A program made the translations under genes and the position numbers. Below, one piece after another: positions 7,483 to 10,757 of a DNA stretch of 10,757 nucleotides. The notes below the pieces were generated by a model. That model had not been told where the DNA came from. It did no database searches and worked only from the letters and a program-made list of their open reading frames with translations. The stretch's first letter is position 1; every line of letters begins with the position of its first letter. The DNA is from Candidatus Auribacterota bacterium. Lineage in GTDB: Bacteria > Auribacterota > UBA6266. The stretch is taken from assembly GCA_016933315.1 (NCBI GenBank), contig JAFGBE010000048.1, forward strand, positions 1 through 10,757, given 5' to 3'.

Positions 7483-8406
7483 ATGTTCAAACGGTATGAC
7501 AAGAATCCTATATTAAGCCCTGTAAAAGAACACAACTGGGAATCCAGGTGTGTCTTTAACTGCGCGGCTTATTACAATAAGGGAGTGCATATTGTTTACA
7601 GGGGTATGGGTTTCGACCAGATTTCGCATTTCGGTTATGCGTTTACCTCAGACGGGTATAATATTGATAAAAGGCTGGACAGTCCGATATATTCTCCGGC
7701 CGACAAATACGAGACAAGGGGTGTTGAAGACCCGAGAATAGTGGAGCTGAACGGCAGTATCTATATGACCTACGCCGGTTTTGACGGCAAAAAGGCCAAT
7801 GTCTGCATGGCTTCCCTCCCGGTGAATAAATTTTTGGGCAATCAATGGGACTGGAAACGCTATTCGTGTATCCTGCCGGTGCTTCCGGTTCCCGATAAGG
7901 ACGATAAAAATGCGGCGCTGTTTCCCGAAAAAATAAACGGGCGCTATGTGCTTATACACCGGATACCGCCCGATATATGGATTTCTTATTCCGACGATTT
8001 GCTTAACTGGTCCGACCATAAAATACTGGCGAAGCCGAGGCCGGGCTTGTTCGACGAAGCGAAAGTCGGCGCCGGAGGGCCTCCCATAAAAACCGACAGA
8101 GGCTGGCTCTTTATTTATCATGGCGTGCAGTGGAAAGACAAGCCTAACAAAAAAGGTTTTGGCACTTACAGCCTGGGGATGATGCTGCTTGACCTGGAGA
8201 ACCCCGAGAAAATAGTTTTCAGGAGCGAGCATCCTGTGCTGACGCCGGCCGAGGAATATGAAGCGCAGGGTTATGTCGCGGACGTCGTTTTCACATGCGG
8301 CACAGTTCTTATCGGGGATGAACTTTTCTGTTATTACGGAGGAGCGGATACTGTTATCTGCCTTGCCACCGCAAAACTCAATGATATTCTGAGCATTAAA
8401 AAATGA
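7483..8406 (+). CDS. GH130 beta-mannoside phosphorylase/hydrolase, first copy
   Basis: A 307-residue five-bladed beta-propeller enzyme of glycoside hydrolase family 130. The family cleaves beta-mannosides, mostly by reversible phosphorolysis that releases mannose 1-phosphate. Hallmarks are 'YDKNPILSP' near the N-terminus and 'RGVEDPRIV', whose Asp83 is the expected proton donor. Also present are 'KNAALFPEKINGRY' with 'IHR' (His159, Arg160), 'KVGAGGPPIKT' (Lys194), 'IYHGV' (His213) and 'YYGGADTVICLATA'. Lys142, Arg160, Lys194 and His213 fall where phosphorylase members carry phosphate-binding residues. That favours a phosphorylase over the hydrolytic subfamilies, but I placed them by eye. There is no signal peptide, so the substrate is intracellular. 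A strong GGGAGGAGG precedes the ATG, in the 16-base gap after the glycosyltransferase. Linkage specificity (beta-1,2 or beta-1,4) is undetermined. Confidence 0.92.
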   Translation: MFKRYDKNPILSPVKEHNWESRCVFNCAAYYNKGVHIVYRGMGFDQISHFGYAFTSDGYNIDKRLDSPIYSPADKYETRGVEDPRIVELNGSIYMTYAGFDGKKANVCMASLPVNKFLGNQWDWKRYSCILPVLPVPDKDDKNAALFPEKINGRYVLIHRIPPDIWISYSDDLLNWSDHKILAKPRPGLFDEAKVGAGGPPIKTDRGWLFIYHGVQWKDKPNKKGFGTYSLGMMLLDLENPEKIVFRSEHPVLTPAEEYEAQGYVADVVFTCGTVLIGDELFCYYGGADTVICLATAKLNDILSIKK

Positions 8407-9335
8407 GTTTTTTGAAAAGGTATTGTAAAAACCCTATTCTCAAGCCCAGGGGTTCGGGATGGGAAAAGGAAATGGTTTATAATGCCGCCGCCGTTTATGC
8501 CGGCGGGAAGATTCATCTTGTATACAGGGCTCAGAAAAAAGATAAAATGCCTTCCTCCCTGGGTTACGCTTCCACAAAAGACGGCTTTAACATAGATGAG
8601 AGATTGTCCCGGCCTGTATTCGTTCCCAGAAAAGACAATAGATTTGAAAGATGGGGAGTTGAAGACCCGAGAACGGTTATTCTGGGAAATAGAATTTATA
8701 TGACATATACCGCTTTCGGCCAGGTCAGCGGTATGAGCAATCTTTTAAGAAAGGTCGGACACAACTGCATACAGATAGGAATGACTTCAATTTCCCTGAA
8801 GGATTTCCTGGCGCAAAAATGGAACTGGGCCGAAAGGTCGTATCCTTTGTACAGGATGAGGAATAAAGACGGATTTTTGCTCCCCGAAAAAGTTAACGGC
8901 AGGTATTTTATATATCACCGCATAGAGCCTAATATGTGGTGCGCGGAATCAAAGGATTTAAAGACGTGGTTCAATCACAGGATTGTGATGGAGCCCTGTT
9001 TTAAATGGGAATATTATAAAATCGGCGGCGGCGCGCCTCCGATAAAGACCAGGAACGGCTGGGTGCATATCTATCACGGCGTGGATAGCAGGTGGAGATA
9101 TTCTCTGGGACTTGCCGTCGCCGACCTTAAAGACCCTTCAAAAATAATATACAGGCACAAAACCCCGGTTCTCGCACCTGAAATGTGTTATGAGAGAAAA
9201 GGGATTATACCCTATGTGACCTATTCAAACGGTGTGGTTGAAGTAAACGGCGAGGTGTTTGTTTATTACGGCGGAGCCGACACGGTATTGTGCGTCGCCA
9301 CCACGACTGTCAAAGATATACTTAAGCTTTTCTGA
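8403..9335 (+). CDS. GH130 beta-mannoside phosphorylase/hydrolase, second copy
   Basis: A 310-residue second GH130 enzyme, divergent from the first but colinear along its whole length: 'YCKNPILKP', 'WGVEDPRTV' (Asp88 as expected proton donor), 'KDGFLLPEKVNGRY' with 'YHR' (His172, Arg173), 'KIGGGAPPIKT' (Lys206), 'IYHGV' (His225) and 'YYGGADTVLCVAT'. It has about 17 extra residues after the EDPR region ('GQVSGMSNLLRKVGH'), which could shape the substrate pocket. Its ATG overlaps the stop of the first copy as ATGA and has no clear Shine-Dalgarno, so translation is probably coupled. Characterised tandem GH130 pairs, such as Teth514_1788 and Teth514_1789 of Thermoanaerobacter, divide chain-length specificity on beta-1,2-mannooligosaccharides. 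A similar division here is inference. No signal peptide is present. Confidence 0.92.
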   Translation: MSFLKRYCKNPILKPRGSGWEKEMVYNAAAVYAGGKIHLVYRAQKKDKMPSSLGYASTKDGFNIDERLSRPVFVPRKDNRFERWGVEDPRTVILGNRIYMTYTAFGQVSGMSNLLRKVGHNCIQIGMTSISLKDFLAQKWNWAERSYPLYRMRNKDGFLLPEKVNGRYFIYHRIEPNMWCAESKDLKTWFNHRIVMEPCFKWEYYKIGGGAPPIKTRNGWVHIYHGVDSRWRYSLGLAVADLKDPSKIIYRHKTPVLAPEMCYERKGIIPYVTYSNGVVEVNGEVFVYYGGADTVLCVATTTVKDILKLF

Positions 9336-9429
9336 ACTTTTTCCTGGTTAAACAATGGTCGCGGAGCATGAAATGGATTTTTCGTGGACGTTTGTTTTGA
9401 AAACCCTGAAGAAATCCTGTGTGGGAGAA
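9336..9429. other. Intergenic stretch with no recognised feature
   Basis: Downstream of the second GH130 gene I see no convincing terminator. The only structure is a minor palindrome, GTTTTGAAAAC at 9394-9404. Short open frames here lack ribosome sites and protein-like composition. Confidence 0.4.
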
Positions 9430-9571
9430 AGATAAGTAAATATTTCTTACTCATTCTCGCCCCCACTGATTTGTTTCCGGGAGCGAAAACAAATCAAGGC
9501 AATGGGGGCTCCGAGGCAGTCACTGAGAAAAGCATTCAGCTCCCGAATCCGTTCGAAATAATTACTTATCT
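9430..9571. repeat. 142-base foldback with potential pseudoknot; structured RNA or miniature element
   Basis: The outer arms 9430-9446 and 9555-9571 pair at 16 of 17 positions (AGATAAGTAA with TTACTTATCT, one A-A mismatch, then TATTTC with GAAATA). Inside, GCCCCC (9459-9464) pairs with GGGGGC (9504-9509) and encloses a perfect 10-bp hairpin, 9467-9476 with 9487-9496. The ten-base loop of that hairpin contains CGGGAGC (9478-9484), which is complementary to GCTCCCG at 9539-9545, a possible 7-bp pseudoknot. Nested stems plus a loop contact suggest a folded RNA. Similar arms on the next element suggest a repeat family or miniature inverted-repeat element instead. No clear target-site duplication is visible. 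Transcribed strand unknown. Confidence 0.55.
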
Positions 9572-9588
9572 CTATATTTAATGCTGGG

Positions 9589-9717
9589 CAGGAAGTAAGT
9601 TTTAAGGGGTGTCTTTTTTGTGAGCGGCCACGGTGCCCGAAGGGCAAGTGAACAAAAAAGTCAAGTGCGGAAAGACTCGGCGGGGCTTTCAAACGTCCCC
9701 GAAAAATTTACTTCCTG
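9589..9717. repeat. 129-base foldback with 15-bp arms; structured RNA or miniature element
   Basis: The arms 9589-9603 and 9703-9717 form a 15-bp stem (CAGGAAGTAA with TTACTTCCTG perfect, one G-T wobble, then TTTT with AAAA). After a 2x2 internal loop, GGGG (9606-9609) pairs with CCCC (9697-9700). An inner hairpin pairs CTTTTTTGT (9613-9621) with ACAAAAAAG (9652-9660) and is capped by TGCCC-GAA-GGGCA (9634-9646). A third hairpin is GAAAG (9670-9674) with CTTTC (9686-9690); its loop holds CGGGG, which could instead take CCCCG at 9697-9701. The element ends 12 bases from the dehydrogenase stop. It is not a simple terminator: no U-run follows the outer stem on either strand. The sequence does not decide between an RNA and a non-autonomous mobile repeat. 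Confidence 0.55.
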
Positions 9718-9729
9718 ACCTATCTTAAA

Positions 9730-10593
9730 CTAGTCCTTAATCTTTTTCATCGCGCTCGGCGTCATAATCCAGTCCATGACCGAATCCGGCATAAACCGTT
9801 TCAGGAAAGCCCCGGCGTAAGCGGGCAGGGTGACAAGATAACGGGTTTTAGGCTTTTTTGATTCCAGGGCGCGCACTATTTTTTTTGCCGCCGCTTCAGG
9901 GGAAAGCATAAACCTTGAATGGAGATTTTCGGACCTGCCGGCTTTATTCAGGCTGACTTTTTTCTCATATATTTTTTCATGCAGGCTGTTTTTCATTTTC
10001 ACGGTCTGTTCAAAGTTTTCAAGGGCGTTTTTCCTGAAAGAGGAAAAAATCGGGCCGGGCTCGATAAGCGATACATATATGCCGCTGCCTTTTAGTTCTA
10101 TTCTTAAAGCGTCGGTGATGGCCTCGAGCGCGAATTTGGACGCGGAGTATGCGCCATGAAACGGAAGCGCGACGCGCCCGGCGATGGAACTTACGTTCAC
10201 AATCCTTCCGTGTCCCTGTTTCCTGAAGACGGGAATCAGGTGGTTAGTCAGCTCGACGAGTCCGAACACATTTGCTTCAAACTGGTCTCCCAGGGCGCTG
10301 CGCGAAAGGTCTTCCACCGCGCCCGACTGGCCGTAACCCGAGTTGTTTACCAGAGCGGAAAGAGCCCCTCCGGTGCGCTCGAGCGTTGTCCTGACCGCCT
10401 GCCTTATTGATTCTGGTATTTTTAACTCAAGCGGCACGGAAATAAAACCCATTGCTTCGAGTTTTTCAAGGTCCTGCTGTTTTCTTGCCGTAGCAAAGAC
10501 GGTCCAGCCTTTTGAAAGGAGCATTTTGGCGCAGGCAAGCCCTATTCCCGAAGAACAGCCTGTTATTAAAACTGTTTTTGTTAAATTCTGCAT
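9730..10593 (-). CDS. Classical short-chain dehydrogenase/reductase (SDR)
   Basis: A 287-residue NAD(P)-dependent oxidoreductase. The cofactor loop is TGCSSGIG (residues 11-18), and NNSG (83-86) replaces the more common NNAG. The catalytic set is Asn108, Ser136 ('NVSSIAG'), Tyr149 and Lys153 ('YSASK'). 'EPGPIFSSF' (178-186) follows as the cofactor/substrate loop. An Arg at 37 just after the second beta strand ('FATAR') favours NADP(H), by family rule. The C-terminal extension from about residue 190 is rich in basic residues and ends in hydrophobic 'AYAGAFLKRFMPDSVMDWIM'. This resembles SDRs acting on lipid or retinol/steroid-like substrates that sit at a membrane; the substrate here is unknown. 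AGAGGAA lies unusually close to the ATG. The gene is convergent with the GH130 unit and divergent from the gene at 10711. Confidence 0.9.
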   Translation of the reverse strand: MQNLTKTVLITGCSSGIGLACAKMLLSKGWTVFATARKQQDLEKLEAMGFISVPLELKIPESIRQAVRTTLERTGGALSALVNNSGYGQSGAVEDLSRSALGDQFEANVFGLVELTNHLIPVFRKQGHGRIVNVSSIAGRVALPFHGAYSASKFALEAITDALRIELKGSGIYVSLIEPGPIFSSFRKNALENFEQTVKMKNSLHEKIYEKKVSLNKAGRSENLHSRFMLSPEAAAKKIVRALESKKPKTRYLVTLPAYAGAFLKRFMPDSVMDWIMTPSAMKKIKD

Positions 10594-10649
10594 TTCCTCT
10601 GCATTCCGGGTAAAATAATTGTTTTTGTATATTTTTTATATAGGGTATT

Positions 10650-10677
10650 ATTATATTCGAATTCGTTTAACTGACAA
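10650..10677 (-). promoter_or_regulatory. Probable sigma-70-type promoter of the SDR gene
   Basis: On the minus strand TTGTCA (plus 10672-10677, five of six consensus positions) and a perfect TATAAT (plus 10650-10655) are separated by 16 bases. The predicted leader to the ATG at 10593 is about 50 bases. This is the best promoter match in the window. Confidence 0.6.
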
Positions 10678-10685
10678 GATATAAT
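10656..10685 (+). promoter_or_regulatory. Candidate promoter of the gene starting at 10711
   Basis: A perfect -10 TATAAT at 10680-10685 lies about 25 bases before the ATG. The only -35-like box is TTCGAA (10656-10661), 18 bases upstream and a poor match. The site interleaves with the opposite SDR promoter, whose -35 is at 10672-10677. Confidence 0.4.
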
Positions 10686-10710
10686 ATTTTGATTTTTGAT
10701 GGAGGAAGCT

Positions 10711-10757
10711 ATGGAATATTTTTACAGGAACAGCATTATATGGAAGGGGGAGAAAAA
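10711..10757 (+). CDS. 5' end of an unidentified protein gene, cut by window edge
   Basis: Fifteen codons, MEYFYRNSIIWKGEK, run open to the window end. The start is well supported: GGAGGA at 10701-10706 with five-base spacing, and a perfect TATAAT about 25 bases upstream. The pattern of an aromatic-rich strand followed by 'IxWKGEK' is loosely like the first strand of OsmC/Ohr-type proteins, but fifteen residues are too few to name a family. Confidence 0.6.
   Translation, partial: MEYFYRNSIIWKGEK

Noticed and set aside
7483..9335. Assembly duplication as the origin of the two GH130 genes.
   Set aside because: The copies differ throughout, with different inserts and low nucleotide identity, so they are genuine paralogues.
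9384..9581. GTG-started open frame of about 65 codons on the plus strand, across the first foldback.
   Set aside because: It has no ribosome site, lies inside paired structure and has no domain-like composition. Pairing constraints explain the sequence better than coding.
9447..9692. Minus-strand open frame of about 81 codons spanning both foldbacks.
   Set aside because: It has no Shine-Dalgarno site, a low-complexity basic/aromatic composition, and it crosses two independent inverted-repeat structures.
9430..9717. Integron attC sites as an explanation for the two foldbacks.
   Set aside because: The conserved RYYYAAC and GTTRRRY core sites are not at the arm ends, and no cassette genes or integrase are seen.
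9430..9720. Ordinary rho-independent terminators for the convergent genes.
   Set aside because: The outer stems are long and AT-rich, enclose more than 90 bases, and are not followed by a T-run in either direction.

Overview
The window looks like chromosomal DNA from a Gram-negative-type (diderm) bacterium of moderate GC. It carries an AsmA-like envelope protein and a predicted lipoprotein with outer-membrane sorting. I see no transposase, integrase, phage gene, CRISPR array, tRNA or rRNA. The gene mix (an AsmA-like protein, an amino-acid permease fused to a PTS IIA domain, tandem GH130 enzymes) would suit an uncultivated lineage such as Omnitrophota. That placement is a weak inference, since no phylogenetic marker is present.

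Layout: (1) 2-1915 (+) is the 3' part of an AsmA-family gene whose start lies left of the window. (2) 3648-1919 (-) is a two-gene unit, a small lipoprotein followed by an MscS-type channel with a duplicated membrane module; it meets the AsmA gene tail to tail with 3 bases between them. (3) 3760-5619 (+) is an APC permease with a C-terminal EIIA-type-2 domain, divergent from the lipoprotein gene. (4) 6251-5625 (-) is a HAD hydrolase, convergent with the permease and 5 bases away. (5) 6402-9335 (+) is a three-gene unit: a GT-B glycosyltransferase and two tandem GH130 enzymes, the last two overlapping by ATGA. (6) 9336-9729 is a 394-base intergenic stretch holding two consecutive foldback structures. 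(7) 10593-9730 (-) is a short-chain dehydrogenase, divergent from (8) the first 15 codons of an unidentified gene at 10711 (+).

How the genes work together: the glycosyltransferase-GH130-GH130 unit is the clearest functional module and probably makes or turns over a mannose-containing glycan. The lipoprotein and MscS genes look co-transcribed and envelope- or osmotic-stress-related. The rest look like independent housekeeping or transport genes.

The strongest unexplained signal is at 9430-9717: two foldbacks with related arm sequences, lying back to back. The first can also form a 7-bp loop-to-downstream pseudoknot. They could be structured RNAs or miniature inverted-repeat elements, and the sequence alone does not decide.
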